The notes under the pieces are model-generated. The model saw only the letters and a program-made list of their open reading frames with translations, ran no database searches and was not told the origin of the DNA. A DNA stretch of 64,000 nucleotides from Amphritea atlantica (GTDB lineage Bacteria > Pseudomonadota > Gammaproteobacteria > Pseudomonadales > Balneatricaceae): NCBI GenBank assembly GCA_024397875.1, contig CP073344.1, forward strand, positions 2,657,001 to 2,721,000. The letters are read 5' to 3'. The stretch's first letter is position 1. Every line of letters starts with the position of its first letter. Position numbers and translations under genes: made by a program. This document shows positions 52,425-62,008 of this stretch, piece by piece.

Positions 52425-53690
52425 TTATTTTTTACGTTTCTTCGCAGCTGGCTTTGCGGTTCCGGTCTTGCTGCGAATGATCTTAGTCTGTCCCGCTTTA
52501 TTGGTGCGCGGACGGTGAATCTTTTTACCCAGCTGTTTTCGCAGGCTATCCCGGTTGCCGACCTCGTAGCCCGGCATATAGATCCGCTGGATACGGGTAC
52601 CAATAAGACGCTCAATATCGTCCAGTGCCCGCTCCTCTTCCCGACTGACAAAAGAGATCGCTTTACCTTTGGCACCGGCACGCCCTGTGCGACCGATACG
52701 GTGCACATAATCTTCCGCCAGATAAGGCAGATTGTAGTTCACCACCAGCTCCAGCCCCTGAATATCCAGACCACGGGCGGCCACTTCAGTCGCCACCAGC
52801 ACCTGAATCTTAGCGGCTTTAAAATCAGCAATCGCACGACGGCGTGATCCCTGAGATTTATCCCCATGACAGATCGCCGCAGAGATACCATCGATCTTCA
52901 GATCGACCATCAGAGAATCGGCCTGGGCTTTGGTGCTGGTAAATACCAGCACCTGAAACCACTGATGCTTGTTGATCAGTTCTGCAAACAGGTCAGCTTT
53001 ACGCTTCTCCTCCACCGGATAGACCACATGCTCAACCGTATCGGCGGTGGCATTCAGCTTAGCCACCCGAACCGTTTCATAGGGTGTCATCAACTGCTTC
53101 GCCACTTCGTTAACCGTCGGCGAAATCGTCGCTGAAAACATCAGGGTCTGACGCTTTTTAGCCGCCTGTTGCAGCAGTGTACTGACATCGGCGATAAAGC
53201 CCATATCCAGCATCCGGTCCGCTTCGTCCAGCACCACAAACTCCGCTTTTGCCAGGCTGACATTGCACTGCACCACATGTTCCAGCAACCGACCCGGCGT
53301 AGAGATCACAATATCAACACCGGCTTTCAGCTTTTTCTGCTGACTGTCCATGTTTACTCCACCGTAAAGTGCAGTGATCTTCAGCGGCAGGAACTGAGCA
53401 TAACGCTTAATGGTATCCGCAAGTTGTTCTGCCAGCTCCCGGGTTGGCGTCAGAATCAGCGCCCGGGGACAACCCGGCTCGGTCGGTTGCGGCCGGTCAT
53501 GCATCTGCTGCAAGATGGGTAGCGCAAATGCAGCAGTTTTACCGGTGCCGGTCTGCGCATTGGCTAACACATTTTTACCGCGACGGGCCGGAATGATCGC
53601 CTGCTCCTGAACCGGAGTCATCTGGCTATAACCACAGGCGTCCAGGGCCTGCTGAATCTCAGGTGCCAGATCTAATGCTGAAAACTTCAT
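52425..53690 (-). CDS. rhlE: DEAD-box RNA helicase, RhlE-like
   Basis: The 421-residue ATP-dependent RNA helicase has a Q motif (YSQMTPVQEQAI), motif I AQTGTGKTAAFALPIL, Ia PTRELAEQ, II DEADRMLDMGF, III SATISP and VI HRIGRTGRAG. The C-terminal tail is short, basic and lysine-rich (TGTAKPAAKKRKK), as in RhlE-type helicases that act in ribosome and RNA turnover. It is transcribed alone. Confidence 0.9.
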   Translation of the reverse strand: MKFSALDLAPEIQQALDACGYSQMTPVQEQAIIPARRGKNVLANAQTGTGKTAAFALPILQQMHDRPQPTEPGCPRALILTPTRELAEQLADTIKRYAQFLPLKITALYGGVNMDSQQKKLKAGVDIVISTPGRLLEHVVQCNVSLAKAEFVVLDEADRMLDMGFIADVSTLLQQAAKKRQTLMFSATISPTVNEVAKQLMTPYETVRVAKLNATADTVEHVVYPVEEKRKADLFAELINKHQWFQVLVFTSTKAQADSLMVDLKIDGISAAICHGDKSQGSRRRAIADFKAAKIQVLVATEVAARGLDIQGLELVVNYNLPYLAEDYVHRIGRTGRAGAKGKAISFVSREEERALDDIERLIGTRIQRIYMPGYEVGNRDSLRKQLGKKIHRPRTNKAGQTKIIRSKTGTAKPAAKKRKK

Positions 53691-53797
53691 GATAAATCCT
53701 CTGTGTGCCTAGCTAAGCCAAATTAACGGGCGCATATGATAAAGGAATTTGGACACGATAGTGAAACTCATTACAGATCTTAACGATTATGCTGCCA

Positions 53798-54382
53798 TCA
53801 GCCTTCAACCGTTTTCATTATCGCCTCTAAACCCGGTTTATTAGCGTAGATCTCTGCTTCACTCAGCCCCACCATCTCATAGGGCAATACCAGCCACTTA
53901 TCCGTGGTATGGGTATAAAAATCAGGGCTACGGCGGGTCTGGTTAAGTGCCGGCTTGAACCAGGGCACCGCGACCTTAACATCCGCCGGCATATTGCGCT
54001 TAGCCCGCTGCGACAGCTGAGTCAGGACCGCATCAATACTTTTACCCGAGCCATAGACATCATCCACAATCAGCAGCTTGTCATCGCGATTCAGGTTTTC
54101 CAGCAGATAGCGCAGCCCATGGGCCTTGATAGTCCCCTCACCTTCAATCATCGACTGATAACCGGGCAAGCCGCGATAGGAGGTCCGGATAGAGATATGA
54201 TCGGTTTTAACGCCGAGATACTGCAGACACTCCTGCACATAGATACCGACGGTGCTGCCGCCTCGCCAGATTCCGACGATAAAATCGGGGCGGTAACCGC
54301 TTTCAAAGATCTGTGCGCCTAAACGGAACGAATCACAGATCAGTTCCTGCTCATTAATATAATGTTTTTCCACAATACTCAC
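53798..54382 (-). CDS. Phosphoribosyltransferase, tandem copy 1
   Basis: The 194-residue type I phosphoribosyltransferase has the PRPP-binding motif LLIVDDVYGSGKSIDAVL near residue 100 and the N-terminal loop VGIWRGGSTVGIYVQE. It is most like hypoxanthine/guanine-type enzymes, but the base cannot be assigned. The adjacent gene at 54421-55020 is a paralogue, and purine uptake and catabolism genes lie a few kilobases away, so a purine salvage role is plausible. Confidence 0.82.
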   Translation of the reverse strand: MSIVEKHYINEQELICDSFRLGAQIFESGYRPDFIVGIWRGGSTVGIYVQECLQYLGVKTDHISIRTSYRGLPGYQSMIEGEGTIKAHGLRYLLENLNRDDKLLIVDDVYGSGKSIDAVLTQLSQRAKRNMPADVKVAVPWFKPALNQTRRSPDFYTHTTDKWLVLPYEMVGLSEAEIYANKPGLEAIMKTVEG

Positions 54383-54420
54383 CTCGCCTGCCAGGCATTG
54401 TCACTCAGTCTTGCCGCTTA

Positions 54421-55020
54421 TCACGCGTCAGGAATCAGATGGCCGATAATGTTATACAGCTCTGGACGGTGGGCTTTTATCTCCCCGACGGTCAGCCCTT
54501 CAAGCGAATGGGGGTACTTCAGCCAGGCTTCCGTTTGATAAAGATAGTATTCTGGATCGACCCCGGTTTTATTGCGTGTCGGCTTAAAATAGGGCACAGC
54601 GATGCGGATATCTTCCGGGGTGTTTAAGCGGCACTTCAGTTTCAGCTCCTCAATCACCGCCTGAATGGTGAGGCCCGTATCATAGACATCATCCACAATC
54701 AGCAGACTGTCGGTCGCCTGAATATTTTTGATCAGATAATCCATTCCATGGATCTTTACCGATTTAGACCGGCCATCAATACCGTCGCTGTATGATGAGG
54801 TGCGGATGGCGATATGATCGCTCTGGATGCCGTAATACGCCAGAAACTCCTGCACCGCGACACCGATAGGGGTGCCCCCGCGCCAGATAGCGATAATATA
54901 GGTAGGCCTGAAGCCATCATTAATAATTTTTGCCCCTAAGCGGAATGAATCTTCCAGCAATGTCTGGGCATCAAGATATGTTTTTTCCATCATTTCATGC
55001 TCTGTCGATAACGAGTCCAT
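54421..55020 (-). CDS. Phosphoribosyltransferase, tandem copy 2
   Basis: The 199-residue paralogue has LLIVDDVYDTGLTIQAVI as PRPP loop and AIWRGGTPIGVAVQEFL near the N terminus. The start is uncertain: the ATG at 55020 has no good ribosome site, and ATGs near 54990 (MMEKTYLD) would match the length of the neighbour better. It lies 38 bases before the first copy and the pair is likely co-transcribed. The PRPP loop changes (D-T-G versus G-S-G) hint at different specificity. Confidence 0.8.
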   Translation of the reverse strand: MDSLSTEHEMMEKTYLDAQTLLEDSFRLGAKIINDGFRPTYIIAIWRGGTPIGVAVQEFLAYYGIQSDHIAIRTSSYSDGIDGRSKSVKIHGMDYLIKNIQATDSLLIVDDVYDTGLTIQAVIEELKLKCRLNTPEDIRIAVPYFKPTRNKTGVDPEYYLYQTEAWLKYPHSLEGLTVGEIKAHRPELYNIIGHLIPDA

Positions 55021-55090
55021 AATAACAACCGATGCACAGCCTCTGCATCAGAATTTCATCATTTCAGAGCGGTTTTGCAGCAAAGCTGAG

Positions 55091-56056
55091 TTATAACAAC
55101 GCTTTGTCGGACAAGATACCTTTCAGCAACCTCTGTGTTATCGGGTTTGCAGATAACAGGGTAATCAGCCAGATACTCATAACAAAGGGAGCCGTCAGGG
55201 GGATAACACCGGACAACTGCAGCAGACGGGTCAGCAACACGGTAAGAAACACGCCAGCGATAAATTTCACCAGACTGTGATCGCCCCGACTACTGAGCGC
55301 CAATACCACCAGCACTGCATTATAACTGTAGATTCCCGATTCAACCCGGGCTTCAGGCAGCCCGGACATCATCGCAATCAGCATGCTCAGCAGCACCGCT
55401 ACACCGCTGCATAAAACGGCCCTCCTTGAGGCGATAAACAGGCCGGCCAGCAGCAACCCACCACTGACACTGCTGTTGAGAAACATCACCTGCCCGATGC
55501 CCGCCAAAGAAGACGATAACAGTCCGCTAACGACATCGCCCATTTCAGCCGAAGCCAGAGGCACAGCCGTCGTCGCCGCGGAATAAACATTGGGTTGTGG
55601 ACTGAACAACAGCCAGCAGCCCCAGATGGATAAGATAAAAGGTGTTGTATAGAGGGTGTTGTGAAACCTGTTCCAACAAAGCCATAGGATGATGGATGTT
55701 AACACTGCGGCTATCACCAGCAGTATCAATACCAGCCAGGACCACGGCCATAAGCTGCTCACAGCCAGTCCCGCGAGTGCTCCATTAAAACCATACACGC
55801 CCGATTCAAGCGCTTGCTGATGACCCTCCGGCTTAAAATGCCGCTGATTACCGATGTGACACAGCATCAGCCCGCAAGTCTGACTGACACAGCATCCTAA
55901 AATAGTTGCAGCGGCCATCAACGGGGAATAAATCACGATTGCTAGTATAAAAACGGCGCCGGTCAACGGGTTACTCTGCAGCATAATCTGGCTGAAGCTG
56001 GTAAAACCCCCACGCAGGAACAGACCAGACCACAACAAAAAGTCATTGCATGCCAT
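55091..56056 (-). CDS. Urea transporter (UT/Yut family)
   Basis: This membrane protein of about 321 residues is counted from the ATG at 56056 (MACNDFLLWSG); a longer in-frame reading adds an untypical N terminus. Two homologous halves each carry the urea-transporter signature with a TxPF core: NTLYTTPFILSIWGCWLL and GVIPLTAPFVMSIWLITLL; the first half also has SGVYGFNGALAGLA and the second SGIYSYNAVLVVLAL. It mediates passive urea flow. Urea is a purine-catabolism end product, matching the neighbouring genes. No urease gene is in the window. Confidence 0.87.
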   Translation of the reverse strand: MACNDFLLWSGLFLRGGFTSFSQIMLQSNPLTGAVFILAIVIYSPLMAAATILGCCVSQTCGLMLCHIGNQRHFKPEGHQQALESGVYGFNGALAGLAVSSLWPWSWLVLILLVIAAVLTSIILWLCWNRFHNTLYTTPFILSIWGCWLLFSPQPNVYSAATTAVPLASAEMGDVVSGLLSSSLAGIGQVMFLNSSVSGGLLLAGLFIASRRAVLCSGVAVLLSMLIAMMSGLPEARVESGIYSYNAVLVVLALSSRGDHSLVKFIAGVFLTVLLTRLLQLSGVIPLTAPFVMSIWLITLLSANPITQRLLKGILSDKALL

Positions 56057-56252
56057 AGACTCTCTCTTAAAAATAGACTCACGCTTAAAAAATAAAACGT
56101 GCAGGGAGTTCAAAAAAACCGAAACAGAGATGAGGTGGCGCCAAACCATCGGCAATGAACAGCCTGATACCGAAGGGGGAGGTATCAGCAGCTCATTCAC
56201 CAGAATGATGGCTAAGCGCCGGTAGTAAGCCTGCTGTTTGTAGCTCCAGCGG

Positions 56253-56978
56253 TCAGAAATGCCACTTCAGCAGGAGTGCGGGGTTACGCTCGTCAACCCC
56301 ATCGATACCAAACTTGTTGTTCCAGTAGGCGTACTCCACACCGACATAAACCGGTGCCTTGGTGCCGATCAGTTTGCCAGCGTTCCATTTCAGCTGAGAG
56401 GTGAAATTCATCTCCGACGCTTTATCCGACTCAGATGTGGTCCAGTCGATAAAACCATCGTAAAGAAATTCAGCCTCACTCAGCGCAAACGGTAGCCCCC
56501 AGGTGAGTGTCAGCTGAGTATCATCGGATGATTTATCGTTGTTAACGCGGTACAGGTTGGCATTAAAGTACTTAAAACCCGGCACATCGAGGCTCACCCC
56601 GATACCGGCAAGAAAGTTATCAAACCCTTCCCCGCTCTCCCAAGTACCCGCCAGCAGCAGATCGTTGACCGGACCAAAAGACAGGTCACTATCGGTCAGA
56701 CTGGACAGGCTCAGCCGCGGCGAAAGTTCCATATAGTTTTCACTGTCACCGTTATCCGATTCCAGCCGATCCAGGAAGAAGAAGTTATCCCCCCAACTGT
56801 GACCGCTGGCATGCTCGACTGTCACCACCTGACGGTCAGGATCGCCCACCTCATAGTCGCTACCATTGAGATAACTGAGGCTGAAAGAGCTCCACAGCAT
56901 CTCCGCAGAAGCCGAAGCGGAGAGAGTTGAGAGCATCGCTCCGGCTACGACACAGACAGACGTTGGTACTTTTTTCAT
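56253..56978 (-). CDS. Tsx-like outer-membrane channel
   Basis: The 241-residue protein has a signal peptide (cleavage near SASA, residue 25) and a 12-strand barrel pattern typical of nucleoside-specific Tsx-like channels: EMLWSSFSLSYLNGSDYEVGDPDRQVVTVEHASGHSWGD (in two parts), then GVEYAYWNNKFGID and a C-terminal LLKWHF ending in Phe. An AACAATAAGGAA leader precedes the ATG. It sits between the urea transporter and the deaminase, so purines or nucleosides are the likely cargo. Confidence 0.85.
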   Translation of the reverse strand: MKKVPTSVCVVAGAMLSTLSASASAEMLWSSFSLSYLNGSDYEVGDPDRQVVTVEHASGHSWGDNFFFLDRLESDNGDSENYMELSPRLSLSSLTDSDLSFGPVNDLLLAGTWESGEGFDNFLAGIGVSLDVPGFKYFNANLYRVNNDKSSDDTQLTLTWGLPFALSEAEFLYDGFIDWTTSESDKASEMNFTSQLKWNAGKLIGTKAPVYVGVEYAYWNNKFGIDGVDERNPALLLKWHF

Positions 56979-57135
56979 CTTAGGTTTCCTTATTGTTATA
57001 TTTTTCTGTTTTTAAAACGTGCTTTTTTAGACGTGCTTAGCCCTGCCGGCCATTCGGGCCAGCATTGCAGTGTTTTTATTACAGGGTTATGTCCGCAGCA
57101 GAGTGGCGCCGCGGACAGATTCAGAGGGAAGTGAG

Positions 57136-58488
57136 TTAGCCGGAAGCCAGTTTTCGCGCCAGCGCTTTCTGCCGCTGTATCAGTTGAGCGATATCGTAAT
57201 CAACAATTGCGCCATCAATAACACGCCATCTGCCGGCGACCATCACCCTGTCAGCCTGATGAGCACCGCAGAGCACCAGCGCTGCCAACGGGTCGCCAGC
57301 ACCGGCAAAACGTAACTCATCCAGTTTGAACAGGGCGATATCAGCCTGCTGCCCTACTTTGAGTGATCCAAGATCATCCCGGCCAAGACAGCGGGCTGAG
57401 CCCTCAGTTGCCCAGGAAAGCACCTTCTGGTGGGTAATCCCGGCGGCATCATATTTGAGCCGTCCCAACAGGAATGCCTGCCGCACCTCCTGAATCATAT
57501 TGGAACCATCGTTAGAGGCCGAGCCATCCACCCCCAGACCGACCGGACTACCGGCGCGTTCCAGCTCCAGTGTCGGACACAGCCCCGACGCCAGCAGCAT
57601 ATTTGAAGATGGACAGTGGCAGATACCAGTGCCCGCCTCACCCAAACGACGCACCTCATCATCATTAAAATGGATACCGTGAGCCAGCCAGACCCGGTCG
57701 TTCAGCCAGCCGACTTTTTCCAGATAATCCAGCGGCCGCAGACCAAACATTTTGATGCAGAAAGCGGTTTCATCATGGGTTTCCGCCAGATGGGTGTGCA
57801 ACCGCACATCATGCTTGCGAGCCAGTTCAGCACTGGCGCGCATCAGACTTTCGCTGACCGAAAACGGTGAACAGGGTGCCAGGGCAACCCGGCTCATAGC
57901 ACCCGCTTCCGGCTGATGATATTGACTGATGAGGCGTTCACTATCAGCCAGAATCGTCTCTTCATCCTGCACCGTTGACTGAGGTGGTAAACCGCCATCA
58001 TCCTCCCCCAGACTCATCGAGCCCCGGGTCAGGTGCACCCTGACACCGAGTTTTTCAGCCTGCGCCATCTGAATATCGATGGCATTCTCCAGCCCCCGGG
58101 GAAACAGATAGTGATGATCACTGGCGGTGGTGCAACCGGACAGCAGCAGCTCGGCAAGCGCCACCTGAGTCGACACCTCGATCATCTCCTCACCCAGCCG
58201 GGCCCATACCGGGTAGAGACTTTTCAGCCAGCTGAACAGGGATTTATTCAACGCCTGAGGAAAAGCCCGGGTCAGCGTCTGATAAAAGTGGTGATGACCG
58301 TTGATCAGCCCCGGCAACAGCACATGTTCACGGGCATCAAAAACCTCATCAACCGGCTTAGCGGGTGCTGCACCACTGGCAAGCACTTCAACAATTGTCT
58401 GGCCCTCTATCACCACGCCACCAGCACAATCGCTTTCCAGTGTTGCCAGAGGGGCTTTAATCCAGACACGTCGGGAACTGTTCAACAT
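57136..58488 (-). CDS. 8-oxoguanine/guanine deaminase-type amidohydrolase
   Basis: The 450-residue amidohydrolase has its metal sites in GLINGHHHFYQTLTRAFPQ (HxH), LHTHLAETHDE, LAHGIHF and the catalytic Asp in GLGVDGSASND. The HHHFYQTLTRA segment and the SGCTTASDHHYLFP pattern are those of 8-oxoguanine deaminase, which converts 8-oxoguanine to urate, rather than classical guanine deaminase. The ATG at 58488 has GGAG eight bases upstream. It lies 49 bases after the purine permease and fits a purine-to-urate route with the divergent xanthine dehydrogenase. Confidence 0.85.
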   Translation of the reverse strand: MLNSSRRVWIKAPLATLESDCAGGVVIEGQTIVEVLASGAAPAKPVDEVFDAREHVLLPGLINGHHHFYQTLTRAFPQALNKSLFSWLKSLYPVWARLGEEMIEVSTQVALAELLLSGCTTASDHHYLFPRGLENAIDIQMAQAEKLGVRVHLTRGSMSLGEDDGGLPPQSTVQDEETILADSERLISQYHQPEAGAMSRVALAPCSPFSVSESLMRASAELARKHDVRLHTHLAETHDETAFCIKMFGLRPLDYLEKVGWLNDRVWLAHGIHFNDDEVRRLGEAGTGICHCPSSNMLLASGLCPTLELERAGSPVGLGVDGSASNDGSNMIQEVRQAFLLGRLKYDAAGITHQKVLSWATEGSARCLGRDDLGSLKVGQQADIALFKLDELRFAGAGDPLAALVLCGAHQADRVMVAGRWRVIDGAIVDYDIAQLIQRQKALARKLASG

Positions 58489-58537
58489 CTTCACTCCGTT
58501 TGCACAATCATTTACTGCTTAATCATAAGACCAATAG

Positions 58538-59965
58538 TTAGCCGTTAACATTTGGGCAGACACTTTTTTCCTGCAGAGACTCATCCGCCGCTATTGCTAC
58601 ATCTTCGTCCTGCTCGCTCGCCACTTCATCCATATTCATTGGCAGAATGAAGTTCAGAATAATTGCTGAAAGTGCGCCAATAGTCAGTGGCGAGCCGAAA
58701 ATACTTTTTAGCGTTGCCGGCATTGAAGACAACACTTCAGGCACCGATGCCACGCCCAGCCCCAGACCTATTGAGATCGCGGTGATCAGCATATTACGGC
58801 GATTCAGGCCCGCCTGAGAGATAATTTTAACCCCTGCCATTGCCACGGTGCCAAACATAATCAGGGTCGCACCACCCAGCACAGGCTTAGGCATCTGCTG
58901 CAGTACTCCGCCAATCACCGGAAACAGCCCCAACAGCACCAGAATGCCGGCAATAAACAGCGCTACGTGACGACTGGCAACACCGGTCAGCTGAATCACA
59001 CCGTTATTCTGACTGAAAGTGGTCATCGGCAAGCTGTTCAGGGATGAAGCGATCGCTGAGTTGCAGCCATCAGCCAGCACCCCGGCTTTGATACGCCGGA
59101 CATACACGGGACCGGAGACCGGCTGATTTGAAACCATGCTGTTAGCGGTCAGGTCACCGGTGGTTTCCAGTGCAGTAATCAGATAGATAATAGCGATCGG
59201 CAGGAATGCCGCGAAATCAAAGCTGAAGCCATATTTAAACGGTACCGGAATAGCGATCAGTGACACCTCACTCAAGCCACTGAAATCCACTTTGCCCATC
59301 GACCAGGCAACCAGAAAGCCAATTGTCAGACCGATGATCACTGCACTCAGGCGCAACATCTGAATCTGAAAGCGGTTAAAGATTACGATGGTGATCAGCA
59401 CAACACCCGCCAGTGCCAGGTTAACCGGCGCCCCCAGGTCCGGAGCGCCGAAACCACCGGCAATATCGGTCATAGACACTTTAATCAGAGAAAGGCCGAT
59501 CAGGGTGATGATGGTGCCGGTGACCACCGGGGTAATAATCCGCTTAAGCTTATCGATAAAACGACTCAGGAAGATCTCCACAAAGGCGCCGAAAAAGCAG
59601 ACACCAAAAATTGTCGCAAGGATCTCATCCGGACCGCCGCCCTTGCCTTTGACAATAAAACCCGCGGCCAGAATTGAACTGAGGAAGGCAAAGCTGGTGC
59701 CTTGTACACACAGCAGACCCGATCCTACAGGGCCGATACGGCGCGCCTGAATAAATGTCCCTATCCCGGATACAATCAACGCCATGCTGACCAGATAGGG
59801 GATCTCACTGCCAAGTCCCAGTACCCCACCGACAATCAGTGTCGGGGTGATAATGCCGATAAAACTTGCCAGGACATGCTGCAAAGCCGCAAAGGTTGAT
59901 ACGGCAACCCCCGGCTTATCGTCCAACCCGAAGATCAGATGAATCTTGGAACTCTGATTTGCCAT
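58538..59965 (-). CDS. NCS2-family purine permease (xanthine/uric acid type)
   Basis: The 475-residue membrane protein has about fourteen helices and the NCS2 motifs: the TM1 QH pair in ALQHVLASFIGIITPTLI, ALETTGDLTANS (key Glu in TM8) and GPVYVRRIKAGVLADGCNS followed by NNGVIQLTGVASRHV. This points to the xanthine/urate group (XanQ, UacT) rather than uracil. It is the first gene of the minus-strand purine operon, with an AACAATAA leader, and divergent from xdhA. Confidence 0.9.
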   Translation of the reverse strand: MANQSSKIHLIFGLDDKPGVAVSTFAALQHVLASFIGIITPTLIVGGVLGLGSEIPYLVSMALIVSGIGTFIQARRIGPVGSGLLCVQGTSFAFLSSILAAGFIVKGKGGGPDEILATIFGVCFFGAFVEIFLSRFIDKLKRIITPVVTGTIITLIGLSLIKVSMTDIAGGFGAPDLGAPVNLALAGVVLITIVIFNRFQIQMLRLSAVIIGLTIGFLVAWSMGKVDFSGLSEVSLIAIPVPFKYGFSFDFAAFLPIAIIYLITALETTGDLTANSMVSNQPVSGPVYVRRIKAGVLADGCNSAIASSLNSLPMTTFSQNNGVIQLTGVASRHVALFIAGILVLLGLFPVIGGVLQQMPKPVLGGATLIMFGTVAMAGVKIISQAGLNRRNMLITAISIGLGLGVASVPEVLSSMPATLKSIFGSPLTIGALSAIILNFILPMNMDEVASEQDEDVAIAADESLQEKSVCPNVNG

Positions 59966-60085
59966 TGTGACATACCTATTTATTGTTATTTGGTGACCTT
60001 GCCGTAAATTGATAGCAAGGCTCTCACAAGCAATCAGCCAGACTGATTGACTAACGAGTTATAAAAGTAATCGAGCCCGGCATAA

Positions 60086-60095
60086 TTGTCCACAA
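60086..60095. promoter_or_regulatory. TTGTNNACAA site 1 in the permease/xdhA intergenic region
   Basis: TTGTCCACAA is a short palindrome 121 bases upstream of the permease start. A second TTGTNNACAA copy lies at 60312. FCD-type GntR regulators bind such sites; no regulator gene is next to it. Confidence 0.35.
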
Positions 60096-60311
60096 AACAT
60101 AGAATACTTTGTATCCACATTGTGAAAATAAGCACACGCCTTTAATACCTTTCTGATACTCCTTGCTGCTCAGTCACACAGCTCGAATATTACTGACCCT
60201 CACTGAGGCCTCTGTGGCCGTGGCCTGGCGGCACACTCCCCCTCAGAGCGACTCGAAATGAAACCTGTAAAACAGTGAGGCCAGACAATTATCAGAAGAA
60301 ATTAGAAAATA

Positions 60312-60321
60312 TTGTACACAA
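60312..60321. promoter_or_regulatory. TTGTNNACAA site 2 in the permease/xdhA intergenic region
   Basis: TTGTACACAA sits within a larger ATATTG/CAATAT repeat, followed at once by TATACC-N7-GGTATA. It lies about 250 bases before xdhA. The remaining part of 59966-60568 is AT-rich and without a gene. Confidence 0.35.
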
Positions 60322-60568
60322 TATATACCAAATAAAGGTATACAAATTAACATTTCAAACATTCACAGAAATTCATCCCAGCTATCTAAGCTGCTACAGA
60401 ACAATTTCTCGCATTTAATCTGAGTGACAGGTAAATATAGTGGTGACAAGGGTCGGATTTGATCTCTGGGGAATTCAAATAAGTTGACTTAAAAGTCAGG
60501 TTTTATTTTAATGACTAAAATCCGAACTAAACTCCATACAGATAAACTTATAAAAAAGGAGGTCCACA

Positions 60569-62008
60569 TTGATCAGGTTCTTACTCAATAAGGAACTGCG
60601 GGTCGAGCAGCAGCTAGACCCCAATATGACGGTACTCAACTACCTGCGTTCCGAATCTGGCAAGACAGGCACCAAAGAGGGCTGCGCCTCCGGCGACTGT
60701 GGCGCATGCACAGTGGTACTGGGGGAACTGGATGGCGACCGAATCCGCTATAAAAGTATCAACTCCTGCCTGACCTTTGTTTCCGCCCTGAACGGAAAGC
60801 AACTGATCACCGTGGAAGACCTCAAACAGGGATCAGAGCTTCACCCGGCGCAACAGGCTATGGTCGATTGTCATGGCAGCCAGTGTGGTTTCTGCACCCC
60901 CGGCATAGTGATGTCGATGTTTGCGCTGGGCAAGAACATCACCCACCCTGACAAAGAACAGATCAATGAAGCCCTTGCGGGCAATCTCTGCCGCTGCACT
61001 GGCTACCGCCCGATCATTGAAGCCGCCGAACAGATGTATACTGATGCGACGCCTGACAGCTTTGCACTGGAACAGGATGCCACGGTGGCTAAGTTGCGGG
61101 AGATCCAGCCGCGTCAGCAAGCAGAACTGTCTGATGGCACAAAGCGATCGTTCAACCCCACCAGCATGGCTGAACTAGCAATACTGTTGCAACAGTATCC
61201 GCAAGCCCGGCTGCTGGCTGGCGGCACCGACCTGGCCCTCGAAGTCACCCAGTTTCACCGGGAAATAGAGACACTGATCTATATCGGTGATATCCCCGAA
61301 CTGAAACAGATCAGCGTCACAGAGCAGCAGATAGAGCTGGGTGCCAGCGCCTCGCTGAGCAGTTGTTACGATACCCTGAATAATGATTACCCCGACTTTG
61401 GCGCCCTGCTCCACCGCTTTGCATCGCTGCAGATCCGTAACCAGGGTACTCTGGGTGGCAATATCGGCAACGCTTCACCGATCGGTGACTCGCCCCCCGT
61501 ACTGATCGCACTGGGCGCAAAACTGGTGCTGCGCAAGGGTGATCAGAGCCGCACCATCGATCTGCAGGACTACTTTATCGATTATAAGGTCACTGACCAG
61601 CAACCGGGCGAGTTTATCGAAAAAGTAATCGTGCCCCGGGCCAGAGGCAATGGAGAGTTCCGCAGCTATAAGATTTCCAAACGGATCGACGACGATATAT
61701 CCGCCGTGCTGGGCTGCTTTAACCTGAAAATCAGTAACGGAAGGGTCGAATCTGCCCGTATCGCTTTTGGCGGCATGGCGGCGATTCCGAAACGCGCCAG
61801 CCTCTGCGAACAGGCGCTCACCGGAGCCCCCTGGACAATGGCCACCATTGAACAGGCCCAAGCGGCGCTGCAACAGGACTTCAATCCGATCTCAGATTTC
61901 CGCGCCTCGAAGGAGTATCGCATACTGGTCGCAAGCAACATGCTGACCCGCTATTTTGTTGAGATCGAATCCCCAGAAGTTGAAACACGGGTAACTGCAT
62001 ATGTCTGA
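60569..62008 (+). CDS. xdhA: Xanthine dehydrogenase small subunit XdhA
   Basis: The 479-residue subunit has two [2Fe-2S] clusters (CASGDCGACTVV near residue 39, CHGSQCGFCTPGIV and NLCRCTGYRPI near 110-150) and an FAD domain (ARLLAGGTDLALEVTQFHRE, IRNQGTLGGNIGNASPIGD). The start is TTG (MIRFLLNKELR), clearly set by a perfect AAGGAGGT six bases upstream; the N terminus aligns with known XdhA proteins. It oxidises hypoxanthine and xanthine to urate with the XdhB subunit, whose gene overlaps its end by 8 bases. Confidence 0.95.
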   Translation: MIRFLLNKELRVEQQLDPNMTVLNYLRSESGKTGTKEGCASGDCGACTVVLGELDGDRIRYKSINSCLTFVSALNGKQLITVEDLKQGSELHPAQQAMVDCHGSQCGFCTPGIVMSMFALGKNITHPDKEQINEALAGNLCRCTGYRPIIEAAEQMYTDATPDSFALEQDATVAKLREIQPRQQAELSDGTKRSFNPTSMAELAILLQQYPQARLLAGGTDLALEVTQFHREIETLIYIGDIPELKQISVTEQQIELGASASLSSCYDTLNNDYPDFGALLHRFASLQIRNQGTLGGNIGNASPIGDSPPVLIALGAKLVLRKGDQSRTIDLQDYFIDYKVTDQQPGEFIEKVIVPRARGNGEFRSYKISKRIDDDISAVLGCFNLKISNGRVESARIAFGGMAAIPKRASLCEQALTGAPWTMATIEQAQAALQQDFNPISDFRASKEYRILVASNMLTRYFVEIESPEVETRVTAYV

